DNA of 64,000 nucleotides from Vibrio sp. HDW18 (GTDB lineage Bacteria; Pseudomonadota; Gammaproteobacteria; Enterobacterales; Vibrionaceae): NCBI RefSeq assembly GCF_011306175.1, contig NZ_CP049913.1, positions 1,178,001 to 1,242,000 of the forward strand, read 5' to 3'. Shown piece by piece: positions 8,259 to 16,693 of this stretch (position 1 is its first letter; each line of letters starts with the position of its first letter). The notes under the pieces were generated by a model. It saw only the letters and a program-made list of their open reading frames with translations, ran no database searches and was not told where the DNA came from. The position numbers and the translations under genes were made by a program.

Positions 8259-9788
8259 ATGAAAAAGACGCCCGATATTAACCCAGAAAGCCAAGACATC
8301 GCCGAGCTTCAAGCTATGGTGAAAGCGTTGATGTCGGAGAAAAAGGAGTGGCAACAAGAGCGCCAATCCTTAATTGAGCAATTTAAGCTCGCTCTTGACC
8401 GCCAGTTCGCCAAACGCTCAGAAGCGTTAAAACCTTATAATGAAGCACAGGGTGACCTCTTCAATGAAGCGGAATGCGAAGCCGCTAAAGCTGAAGAGGA
8501 AGTTGTCACGACAACGACGACCACAAAACGCCGTGGTAAACGTCAACCACTGCCTAAAGACTTACCGCGTGAAATCCTCGTACTTGACCTTGATGAGCAT
8601 GATAAGCAATGTCCTTGCTGTCAGCACACTCTCCATAAAGTCGGTGAAGACCGCAGTGAAAAGCTGGAGTTCACGCCAGCGGTGTTAAAAGTGTTGGAGG
8701 TTGTCCGCCCTAAATACGCTTGTCGTCAGTGCGAACAAAAAGCAGAGACGAGCCGTATTCACCAACAGCCTGCTCCAAAGAGCATCATCCCCAAAAGCTT
8801 CGCCACTGAAAGCCTGCTTGCCAACATTATCCTCGGTAAATATCAGTATGCGCTACCGCTGTACCGCCAGGAAACCCTGTTCACCCAGTCGGGTATCGAG
8901 TTATCGAGAACCACGATGGCAAGATGGGTAATCCAGGTGAGTGAAAAGTTCAAACCGCTTTATCAAGCATTAAAAGCACACTTACTTGAGCAAGTGGCGG
9001 TTCATGCTGATGAGACACCGCTCAATGTGCTCAAGGAAGACAAGCAATGTTACATGTGGCTATACTGCTCGGGGGCTGACTCGCCCGAAGCTACACTCCC
9101 TGACATGAAAAACATCGTCTTGTTCGACTATCAAAACAGTCGTGCGAGAGCTTGTCCCGTGGGCTTCCTGGGCGACTACTCAGGTTATCTGCAAAGTGAT
9201 GGCTACGGTGCTTATGACGGATTAACCAAAGTTACCAATGTCGGCTGCTTCGCTCACGCACGTCGTAAGTTCATGGATGCGAAGAAGCTTCAAGGCAAAG
9301 GAAAATCAGGTAAAGCGGATGTGGCGTTAGCAAAAATCCAAAAGCTGTATGCACTTGAATCCCGATTAAAACTCGCTTCGGTCGAAGAACGTTGGTCTGA
9401 GAGACAATCCAATGCTAAACCCATGCTAGATGACCTCTATGACTGGTTAACCACGCAAAAAGTCATCGAATCGAGTCCTCTTGGAAAAGCCATCAAGTAC
9501 ACCCTGGGTCAGTGGCCTAAGCTGATACGCTATGTTGAAGATGGGCATTTATCTATCGACAACAACCGAGCGGAACGCGCAATTAAGTCATTGGTTATTG
9601 GGAGAAAAAACTGGTTGTTCGCCAACAATCCCAATGGTGCAGATGCCAGTGCGTTACTATACAGCATCATCGAGACAGCAAAAGCTAACGGGCTAATACT
9701 CTACGATTACATGGTGAAATGTATGAAAGAGTTGGCAAAGTCAGAGCCTGATATCGACTCACTGCTTCCTTGGAACTTCTCACATTAA
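8259..9788 (+). CDS. tnpC: IS66 transposase TnpC, inner copy, intact
   Basis: The full-length 509-residue DDE transposase has CPCC/CRQC zinc-binding pairs at about 118-157, catalytic segments HADETPLNV, QSDGYGAYD and NNRAERAIKSL, and the C-terminal tail ILYDYMVKCMKELAKSEPD missing from the outer copy. This copy and the one at 11985-13514 are the likely sources of active transposase in the window. Confidence 0.95.
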   Translation: MKKTPDINPESQDIAELQAMVKALMSEKKEWQQERQSLIEQFKLALDRQFAKRSEALKPYNEAQGDLFNEAECEAAKAEEEVVTTTTTTKRRGKRQPLPKDLPREILVLDLDEHDKQCPCCQHTLHKVGEDRSEKLEFTPAVLKVLEVVRPKYACRQCEQKAETSRIHQQPAPKSIIPKSFATESLLANIILGKYQYALPLYRQETLFTQSGIELSRTTMARWVIQVSEKFKPLYQALKAHLLEQVAVHADETPLNVLKEDKQCYMWLYCSGADSPEATLPDMKNIVLFDYQNSRARACPVGFLGDYSGYLQSDGYGAYDGLTKVTNVGCFAHARRKFMDAKKLQGKGKSGKADVALAKIQKLYALESRLKLASVEERWSERQSNAKPMLDDLYDWLTTQKVIESSPLGKAIKYTLGQWPKLIRYVEDGHLSIDNNRAERAIKSLVIGRKNWLFANNPNGADASALLYSIIETAKANGLILYDYMVKCMKELAKSEPDIDSLLPWNFSH

Positions 9789-9823
9789 AACTCGAACGCC
9801 CCGTGGGATCATGGGGCGGATAC

Positions 9824-9956
9824 GGCTAATACTCTACGATTACATGGTGAAATGTATGAAAGAGTTGGCAAAGTCAGAGCCTGATATCGACTCACTGCTT
9901 CCTTGGAACTTCTCACATTAAAACTCGAACGCCCCGTGGGATCATGGGGCGGATAC
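9824..9956 (+). mobile_element. Displaced right end of the outer IS66 copy
   Basis: After the duplicated GGCTAATA, bases 9832-9956 repeat the last 125 bp of the element, including the 3' end of tnpC (stop 9919-9921) and the terminal GGCGGATAC. Added to 5199-7448 they restore a full 2375-bp element. Confidence 0.93.
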
Positions 9957-10959
9957 GGTAAGACTTTGATACGGTCTGAGTGTTGCCATTGGGGTGTGCG
10001 TAGGCTAGGTGCTGCCCTGGCGTGAGTAATATAAGGTTTTCAAGCGTATCAGAAAGCTCAGGGAAGACTGCTTGAGGGAAAATATGGTGCACATGGCTAG
10101 CCTCCAATTCCTTAAAGCGATTCACCTCACTCTTGCCCTCATGGTAGCGACGTACACTCTTCTTCGCTTTGTTGACGTGGTAGACCTCAGTGGTCGTTTC
10201 CTCTGGAATTTGCTCAAGGAATGTGGCCCTTGGCATGTCTTTCGGTTTGTTTAGGTCTCTAAAGTTAGGACGGTTGTAAATGAGATCTTGGTAAGGGATT
10301 GGCCCTGATGACAGATGCCCATCTTTTGAACCATGTGAGGATCTAGCAAAGGCGATGGGATTCAGCACTTTAGGGAATATTCGGTTACATTCCGTAACGC
10401 CATTAATCTTGGTGTAGTTGATGATAAAGCTGCTGTAGCTCTCTTTAAGATCTGAATAGTTGACCTTGTTCGGGCTAGCAAAGAACTGCTCAAATTTAGG
10501 GTAAAGACCGCTATCACGCATTACTTTTGTTAGGTAACTGACGACAAAATTTAGAGTGTTACGCTCGCTGGCAGCAATGTAACTAAGAAAGTCCTCATTG
10601 GCGACTCTGTAGAGGGTGGCGTTTCCAGATTTTCCTGTTTCTTGGAGTACACCTGCTTGTGTCAGAGCTTTGATTGGCATCGATGCGACTTTATCATATT
10701 CACGAGCAGCGCCAGGATCACTGATTGCTGGCTTTTTGAAATGCCCTGCCATCACTTCATTTAACTCATCGGAATACATGACATTCTTCACGGTAAATGT
10801 TTGTTGGCCGTTTTCATGCATCTCTAAAATGACATCACTAACCGAGCAAAGCACGTCTAATGTACACTTTTGGTCAAAGTAGCGGCCATTACCATTAAGA
10901 CGAAGATCTAGATTCAGTGAATCGAAATGCGCCTCAATACTTTCTTTAATTTTTCTCAC
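9957..10959 (-). pseudogene. HNH restriction endonuclease, 5' part, interrupted by IS66
   Basis: This is the putative nuclease of the restriction-modification locus. It starts at ATG 10959. A C-terminal HNH (beta-beta-alpha metal) motif begins SHVHHIFPQAVF, followed by ENLILLTPGQH and AYAHP, giving the His-Asn-His set. The authentic sequence stops at the target duplication. As the DNA stands, translation continues 15 codons into the IS66 end and stops at 9913 (348 residues). Without the insertion the protein is 395 residues, the rest lying at 5006-5190. The HNH core is kept in the truncated product, but the last 60 or so residues are lost. Some type IIS enzymes such as Eco31I are known HNH nucleases. 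Specificity here is unknown. Confidence 0.85.
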
Positions 10960-11087
10960 AGGTTGACTTGCCTCAAGGGGTACTGCATATATCCCATTGA
11001 ATCTACAAAGTTATTAAGGAACGCACAATGTTTTTGTACTTTTTTAGTGTAAGCGTTGGCAAACCCTATTGCCGAGACTGTCGATAA

Positions 11088-11108
11088 TTGAACGAAACAA
11101 TCGTTCAA
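11088..11108. repeat. Perfect inverted repeat upstream of the endonuclease gene
   Basis: TTGAACGA (11088-11095), spacer AACAA, TCGTTCAA (11101-11108). It lies about 130 bases before the endonuclease start and could be an operator. No controller gene is visible nearby. Confidence 0.5.
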
Positions 11109-11775
11109 CTTTTGCAAGTGACACTAGCTTTAGCAATTGATAGTTAACGATAGTTTTTGTTATTTGCGCTTAATCCCAAGTGTTGAACAAGCACGATGTC
11201 TAGATATGTAAATTGTACGAACGCCGTCAAAGGTGATGATATCTTGATGATTTTTTAAGAAAATTATCATACTAGCTTGCCATACTAAAACTAATTCGAC
11301 GAACCACAATTTAAGTACGAACTCTAAGAAGCTTTTGTACAGAAAGGTTTTTGAAATTGGTCAATCTTTATTATCATCTCCTTAGATTTGGCATTAGTGA
11401 TGCGCCTAAAAAACGATCAAACCTTAGCATTCACATTGATAAAAAATGCATGAAAAATCCACATTTCCGATGAAACTATTTTGTCCTCTAACAACACTAT
11501 TGCGTTGCAGCAAGCTTCCGACATTAATGTAGACAAAACACACTGAATTTCTGCACTGGCTTAACAACGAAAATTCTGGAAAAATGCTGAATGTGACAGA
11601 AATCCATTAAAATTCAGCCTCAACCGGGAAGTTTTCTGGAAAATGCCGCAAGATTAGAGCAGACAAAGCTTTACAGATTAATTCCAGAAATTACGTGTGG
11701 TAGTAGAATTTCTACCATGAGGGGTTAGTGTAGGAAAAGCATCTTACACATAAATAAATCTGGAAAACAATCAAT

Positions 11776-11809
11776 CACTGTCCATGCTGTATGTGTGGAC
11801 AGTGATATT
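11776..11809 (+). terminator. Terminator-like hairpin in the non-coding stretch
   Basis: CACTGTCCA (11776-11784), an 11-base loop, TGGACAGTG (11796-11804), then ATATTTTT. No gene upstream ends here, so it may close a small RNA or a lost gene. Confidence 0.5.
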
Positions 11810-11984
11810 TTTCAGGATGAATTTAGGACATATCTTGTACACTCTAGCGATGCTTTCAAAAAACGGATCTAAAACTGGATGATGAAAATTCTATTTCCAA
11901 AACACCGCTGACAATATTAGTTTTTCTCTGACTTTATGAGCATTTTTCTGTATCCGCCCCATGATCCCACGGGGCGTTCGAGTT

Positions 11985-13514
11985 TTAATGTGAGAAGTTC
12001 CAAGGAAGCAGTGAGTCGATATCAGGCTCTGACTTTGCCAACTCTTTCATACATTTCACCATGTAATCGTAGAGTATTAGCCCGTTAGCTTTTGCTGTCT
12101 CGATGATGCTGTATAGTAACGCACTGGCATCTGCACCATTGGGATTGTTGGCGAACAACCAGTTTTTTCTCCCAATAACCAATGACTTAATTGCGCGTTC
12201 CGCTCGGTTGTTGTCGATAGATAAATGCCCATCTTCAACATAGCGTATCAGCTTAGGCCACTGACCCAGGGTGTACTTGATGGCTTTTCCAAGAGGACTC
12301 GATTCGATGACTTTTTGCGTGGTTAACCAGTCATAGAGGTCATCTAGCATGGGTTTAGCATTGGATTGTCTCTCAGACCAACGTTCTTCGACCGAAGCGA
12401 GTTTTAATCGGGATTCAAGTGCATACAGCTTTTGGATTTTTGCTAACGCCACATCCGCTTTACCTGATTTTCCTTTGCCTTGAAGCTTCTTCGCATCCAT
12501 GAACTTACGACGTGCGTGAGCGAAGCAGCCGACATTGGTAACTTTGGTTAATCCGTCATAAGCACCGTAGCCATCACTTTGCAGATAACCTGAGTAGTCG
12601 CCCAGGAAGCCCACGGGACAAGCTCTCGCACGACTGTTTTGATAGTCGAACAAGACGATGTTTTTCATGTCAGGGAGTGTAGCTTCGGGCGAGTCAGCCC
12701 CCGAGCAGTATAGCCACATGTAACATTGCTTGTCTTCCTTGAGCACATTGAGCGGTGTCTCATCAGCATGAACCGCCACTTGCTCAAGTAAGTGTGCTTT
12801 TAATGCTTGATAAAGCGGTTTGAACTTTTCACTCACCTGGATTACCCATCTTGCCATCGTGGTTCTCGATAACTCGATACCCGACTGGGTGAACAGGGTT
12901 TCCTGGCGGTACAGCGGTAGCGCATACTGATATTTACCGAGGATAATGTTGGCAAGCAGGCTTTCAGTGGCGAAGCTTTTGGGGATGATGCTCTTTGGAG
13001 CAGGCTGTTGGTGAATACGGCTCGTCTCTGCTTTTTGTTCGCACTGACGACAAGCGTATTTAGGGCGGACAACCTCCAACACTTTTAACACCGCTGGCGT
13101 GAACTCCAGCTTTTCACTGCGGTCTTCACCGACTTTATGGAGAGTGTGCTGACAGCAAGGACATTGCTTATCATGCTCATCAAGGTCAAGTACGAGGATT
13201 TCACGCGGTAAGTCTTTAGGCAGTGGTTGACGTTTACCACGGCGTTTTGTGGTCGTCGTTGTCGTGACAACTTCCTCTTCAGCTTTAGCGGCTTCGCATT
13301 CCGCTTCATTGAAGAGGTCACCCTGTGCTTCATTATAAGGTTTTAACGCTTCTGAGCGTTTGGCGAACTGGCGGTCAAGAGCGAGCTTAAATTGCTCAAT
13401 TAAGGATTGGCGCTCTTGTTGCCACTCCTTTTTCTCCGACATCAACGCTTTCACCATAGCTTGAAGCTCGGCGATGTCTTGGCTTTCTGGGTTAATATCG
13501 GGCGTCTTTTTCAT
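11985..13514 (-). CDS. tnpC: IS66 transposase TnpC, third copy, intact
   Basis: This 509-residue DDE transposase has the same protein sequence as the copy at 8259-9788, including HADETPLNV, QSDGYGAYD and NNRAERAIK. The stop lies 35 bases inside the element's right end. Confidence 0.95.
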   Translation of the reverse strand: MKKTPDINPESQDIAELQAMVKALMSEKKEWQQERQSLIEQFKLALDRQFAKRSEALKPYNEAQGDLFNEAECEAAKAEEEVVTTTTTTKRRGKRQPLPKDLPREILVLDLDEHDKQCPCCQHTLHKVGEDRSEKLEFTPAVLKVLEVVRPKYACRQCEQKAETSRIHQQPAPKSIIPKSFATESLLANIILGKYQYALPLYRQETLFTQSGIELSRTTMARWVIQVSEKFKPLYQALKAHLLEQVAVHADETPLNVLKEDKQCYMWLYCSGADSPEATLPDMKNIVLFDYQNSRARACPVGFLGDYSGYLQSDGYGAYDGLTKVTNVGCFAHARRKFMDAKKLQGKGKSGKADVALAKIQKLYALESRLKLASVEERWSERQSNAKPMLDDLYDWLTTQKVIESSPLGKAIKYTLGQWPKLIRYVEDGHLSIDNNRAERAIKSLVIGRKNWLFANNPNGADASALLYSIIETAKANGLILYDYMVKCMKELAKSEPDIDSLLPWNFSH

Positions 13515-13573
13515 GGCATTTATTATACTAAAAACGCCACTCTAAGGCTTGGTGTAACTGACTTTTATCGAGA

Positions 13574-13927
13574 TTAACTCATTGTAATATTGTCTATTTT
13601 TATCGGTTTATGGCCGATTATCGTGAAGCCCGATAACAGTCTGTCTAAGTCAAATTGAGTCAGGGTGTATACCTGTTTTTTCTCTTGAGTGGGCCATTTG
13701 AATTTGGCTTTTTCCAATCTTTTATACCACAGAGCGAAGCCCGTTTTATCCCAATACAAGACTTTGATTTTGTCGCGTTGTTTATTGATAAACAGGAACA
13801 GCGCACCGCTTCCTAATGGTAAGTCGGTTTCAGATTCAATAATCGCCGCCAGACCATTGATGGACTTTCTAAAATCCACAAACTCCCGATACAGGTAAAC
13901 ATTCGGAGCACTCAGCATTCGTTTCAT
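13574..13927 (-). CDS. tnpB: IS66 accessory protein TnpB, third copy
   Basis: 117 residues, identical to the other two copies. Its start overlaps the tnpA stop by four bases. Confidence 0.92.
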   Translation of the reverse strand: MKRMLSAPNVYLYREFVDFRKSINGLAAIIESETDLPLGSGALFLFINKQRDKIKVLYWDKTGFALWYKRLEKAKFKWPTQEKKQVYTLTQFDLDRLLSGFTIIGHKPIKIDNITMS

Positions 13928-14244
13928 GACAGTGCTCCGATTAACTCTGCCAGATACGAGGCAGGTGTTCCCTGGGGGATGCTGAGTTCAACGTCATTAA
14001 TAAATAATGTCATGTTGGCAATCGGTGTTTGAGTCATCTGGTAGCGTGTCGTTTTTTCAACGACTTCCGCTTTGATAAAGCCACCTGCTTGAGATTGCCC
14101 AGAGCAATGCAATTGTTGACGCTTTGCGTAGAAGGTCGAAAGACTCAGATCATGGCGCTCGCAGAACACACGCTGAGAGAGTTGACTGGATTCGTATTGC
14201 TCGAACAGGGTTTGCCATTCTTGGTCGGTACGCCGCTTTGCCAT
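13924..14244 (-). CDS. tnpA: IS66 accessory protein TnpA, third copy
   Basis: 106-residue helix-turn-helix protein, identical to the other copies. It starts 80 bases inside the element's left end. Confidence 0.9.
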   Translation of the reverse strand: MAKRRTDQEWQTLFEQYESSQLSQRVFCERHDLSLSTFYAKRQQLHCSGQSQAGGFIKAEVVEKTTRYQMTQTPIANMTLFINDVELSIPQGTPASYLAELIGALS

Positions 14245-14514
14245 TTCAGATCTCCTTGTAGTTTGAGGTTTGATCTTAGGGCGTACCGAGATTGATTAGA
14301 ATGTGGGGTTTATGACGCGTTTACATTTTTCTTACTAGAATCGTTTAGTCAATTATTGCACTTGCCAAAAATATGAATATCAACGGATAATACATTTAAT
14401 ATCCACATGAAAAATGAATTAATAAAGGCCTAGTAAAGACCAAGCCCTTATTTTACGACTAAAATAAAAACCAGTTAATTTTATAAAACATCTTCTATTG
14501 ATTTTATTTTTCTA

Positions 14515-15165
14515 CTAAACTTGCTTGCCTAATATATTTTTTGATACCACATCATAAATATCATTTAATTGAACAACTATCTCTTCTAGCATATCCATTG
14601 AGGCTTCTTCTATAAGATTTGACGCCATCCCAGAATAAGTTCCAAACTGAGAAAATGGAACCAATATAATTTGTTTATTTAACAGTTCATCTGCAAGTAC
14701 TTTGATCTCATCACTTCCAAACTGTATGAAACTTTGTAGCGCTGTAGCCATTGTTCTTAAAGAGCCATTACCGGTTGCAAGTTGCCTAAAATTATTTTTT
14801 AATGATACTGCGGTAAAAAAGTCACAAGTCAAAGCTCTTTCTACTGCGCTTAACGCACTATCCACCGCAAGTTGATTAACGTCTATACTTTTATTTTCCA
14901 GCATTCGATTACTAGAAATATCTAATGAAAATAGTTTACTTGGAGATGTGCTATCCAATCCTGACATCGACATTGGCTTGTTATTAACATCCTCTAATGG
15001 AAGTGGTTTACGTAGGGGACTGATTCTGACTTTATGGCATTTTTGTTCATTTGATTGCTTTACGCTATAAATACTACCAGACAAATTATTACTATCAGTA
15101 TGATTGCTAGCTTGATTCAGAGTACTGATGGTTGTTTTAGAATATGTTTCAATAGTTGTTGGCAT
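14515..15165 (-). CDS. Orphan Ser/Thr/Asn-rich protein of unknown function, 216 residues
   Basis: I do not recognise this family. I chose ATG 15165 because AAGAGG lies eight bases upstream; a longer frame to 15240 has no such signal. Residues 1 to about 70 are rich in Ser, Thr and Asn and look disordered (MPTTIETYSKTT, NQASNHTDSNNLSG). The rest is mostly helical and acidic (VDSALSAVERALTCDFF, LLNKQIILVPF, EEASMDMLEEIVVQLNDIYDVV). There is no classical signal peptide. A flexible polar N-terminus before a helical body is seen in type III effectors and translocators, but also elsewhere, and no secretion genes are near. The gene is much more AT-rich than the core genes to its right, which suggests transfer. 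Confidence 0.65.
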   Translation of the reverse strand: MPTTIETYSKTTISTLNQASNHTDSNNLSGSIYSVKQSNEQKCHKVRISPLRKPLPLEDVNNKPMSMSGLDSTSPSKLFSLDISSNRMLENKSIDVNQLAVDSALSAVERALTCDFFTAVSLKNNFRQLATGNGSLRTMATALQSFIQFGSDEIKVLADELLNKQIILVPFSQFGTYSGMASNLIEEASMDMLEEIVVQLNDIYDVVSKNILGKQV

Positions 15166-15347
15166 GTATATACCTCTTTTATATAAAAATATAGAAGCTA
15201 AGATCCACCTAAACGGGGGAATACTAAACAATAAGATCACAATAAAGACAAAATGAACTCGTAATTTGGTCGTAACTCAGATCGATTTAATCACCGCTAG
15301 AACTCCCGATCGATAAACGTTTTTGTAACTTTGCCATGCATATCTTC

Positions 15348-15475
15348 TATACCCTTCCTACTTGAAACTGCAGCGGTGTTGGCTACGTTTGTTCATCCCA
15401 ATCATATAGTTTGCCTATGCTCATGGGGATTCACTCACTTGCCGCCTACTAGCAACCCCAAGTTGTTTGGGTATA
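15348..15475. repeat. ERIC-like intergenic repeat, 128 bp
   Basis: The element is bounded by TATACCC (15348) and GGGTATA (to 15475), so its ends are inverted repeats. Read on the minus strand it contains GTGAATCCCCATGAGC and GATTGGGATGAAC, matching the central palindrome of ERIC sequences (GTGAATCCCC...GGGGTGA). ERIC copies are common in Vibrio intergenic regions and fold into a long hairpin if transcribed. Confidence 0.85.
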
Positions 15476-16111
15476 ATTTTAAAAAGTAGATTGCTTCACA
15501 GGCAAATCGCTTCAATCTGGAATATAATGGCTGATTAATTCGATCAATCCACTGAGTGAAATTTTTCCTATAGCAGAATTTTCCATTGAGAACTCCTTCA
15601 TGTAGATACTGAACTCATCCGAAAAAAGTGAGGATAGAACTACTTGAGTAAAGTAAATAATGTATCCTGATTAAATTTACCAGATGTATGAGCCATGATG
15701 CATTTATAGTAAAGCTGATCACTAGTCTAAATATTTAAGAGAACTTAGCCAATTCAAATTATAGGTTGATGATTTAGTATCTTGATTTAAGGAGTTATTC
15801 ATATTAATCATGGAATGTGATAATAAATCCTTAGTGATGTTCATCACCAACATAATAATAGATAATAAAAATAACAAGCAAATAAATTAATGTGATACCG
15901 TATGATGGCAATGTGTTAGATTGCTGGATTTTTACCCTAAACGCTTTGAAAATGTCTCAATAAGGAAAATTAGGACAATGATTAAAAATTACTATTTTTA
16001 TAGAAAATACAACTAGATCTTATCATATAAATATTTTCAGATTGATGTCAGAACCAACCTGTATTGATCGCTCTTGGACATGATATAATCCACTTATTTA
16101 GCAGTCAAAAC
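15476..16111. other. AT-rich non-coding stretch
   Basis: About 640 bases with no supportable gene on either strand. Together with 15166-15347 it surrounds the ERIC-like repeat. I see no further structure. Confidence 0.5.
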
Positions 16112-16139
16112 ATGCCCAATGTGAATCTGCATTGGGCAT
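16112..16139. terminator. Terminator hairpin downstream of msrPQ
   Basis: ATGCCCAATG (16112-16121), 8-base loop, CATTGGGCAT (16130-16139). GTTTTG follows on the minus strand and ATTCTTTTT on the plus strand, so it may work both ways. Confidence 0.7.
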
Positions 16140-16157
16140 ATTCTTTTTAGTCAATAC

Positions 16158-16693
16158 TTACGGTTTTGTGATCCAATATTTAAAGGTTCGCCAACGAACT
16201 ACCAATAAGCTAATCGCAATCAAAATGTAAATAATCGCCTCTGTGACTTCTGACTTGACCGACCAATAATAATGGATAGGGGCTAGTATGGCGGCGAGAT
16301 AGACCCAATTATGTAGTTTTTGCCATTGAATCCCCATACTCCGCTGTATCAGTCGTATAGAAGTGACCGCCAACAATAGCAATATGCCCCATGCAATCCC
16401 TCCGATGGTCAAGTAAGGACGTTTAATTAATTCAACTGCCAATAAGCGCCAATCTAGCCCCAAGTCGAGTACAGCAAGCCTTGCTTACTCCATCTGGCTA
16501 GGGGAGTAACCAATAGGGTGATAAACAGAGTATTTAGTGCACTCATCCCGGTGTAGTGAATGATCTCTGGTGTAGGATCACCACCTAAACTACCAGTATT
16601 AACAGCCATCACAAGCCAGAGTAAACAACCTAATGAGAGGGCATGAATCACTACTTTCAGTGCAATAATCCGCTTAGGTGTTAACACCATCAA
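16158..16693 (-). pseudogene. msrQ: msrQ, haem-binding membrane subunit of MsrPQ, internal deletion with frameshift
   Basis: MsrQ passes electrons from the quinone pool or flavin to MsrP. Two frames together give the family sequence. The first 79 codons (from 16693) match MsrQ through TPLARWSKQGLLYST. The second part resumes as LGLDWRLLAVELIKRPYLT and runs to the end, including QKLHNWVYLAAILAPIHYYWS. Compared with E. coli MsrQ, about 23 residues (RRLLGLWCFAWATLHL and a few more) are missing at the joint near 16465, and the frame shifts. The missing part includes a membrane segment and its conserved histidine. The start overlaps the msrP stop by four bases. Confidence 0.85.

Larger units (their letters stand above)
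7449..9823 (+). mobile_element. Inner IS66-family element, complete, nested in the outer copy
   Basis: This copy is 2375 bp, from GTAAACGCG to GGCGGATAC, in the same orientation as its host copy. All three genes are intact. I saw no difference from the other copies at either end, and the encoded proteins are identical. This indicates very recent transposition. Confidence 0.95.
5199..9956 (+). mobile_element. Outer IS66-family element, interrupted by a second copy of itself
   Basis: The element starts GTAAACGCG at 5199 and ends GGCGGATAC at 9956. Its own sequence is 5199-7448 plus 9832-9956, in total 2375 bp, the same length as the other two copies. The ends form a short imperfect inverted repeat (GTAAACGC against GTATCCGC). 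It carries tnpA, tnpB and a tnpC broken by the inner copy, and no passenger genes. It is inserted in the HNH endonuclease gene. Confidence 0.95.
10960..11941. other. Non-coding stretch of about 980 bp upstream of the endonuclease gene
   Basis: AT-rich, with no open frame of useful length on either strand. It holds an inverted repeat at 11088-11108, a TGGTAG/CTACCA hairpin near 11700, and a terminator-like hairpin at 11776-11809. The motif TCTGGAAAA recurs three times between about 11575 and 11770. A 19-codon frame with a good AAGGA start signal at about 11028 is too short to call. Confidence 0.5.
11950..14324 (-). mobile_element. Third IS66-family element, complete, opposite orientation
   Basis: Length 2375 bp. 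It is flanked by the 8-bp direct repeat ATTTTTCT at 11942-11949 and 14325-14332. Its three proteins are identical to those of the inner copy. It lies inverted relative to the nested pair, with 9957-11949 between them. Confidence 0.95.

Noticed and set aside
10072..10254. Plus-strand frame opposite the endonuclease gene
   Set aside because: It is antisense to a gene with clear HNH motifs and has no start signal.
11028..11087. 19-codon frame MFLYFFSVSVGKPYC with AAGGA upstream
   Set aside because: It is too short, without conservation evidence; kept only as part of the non-coding stretch.
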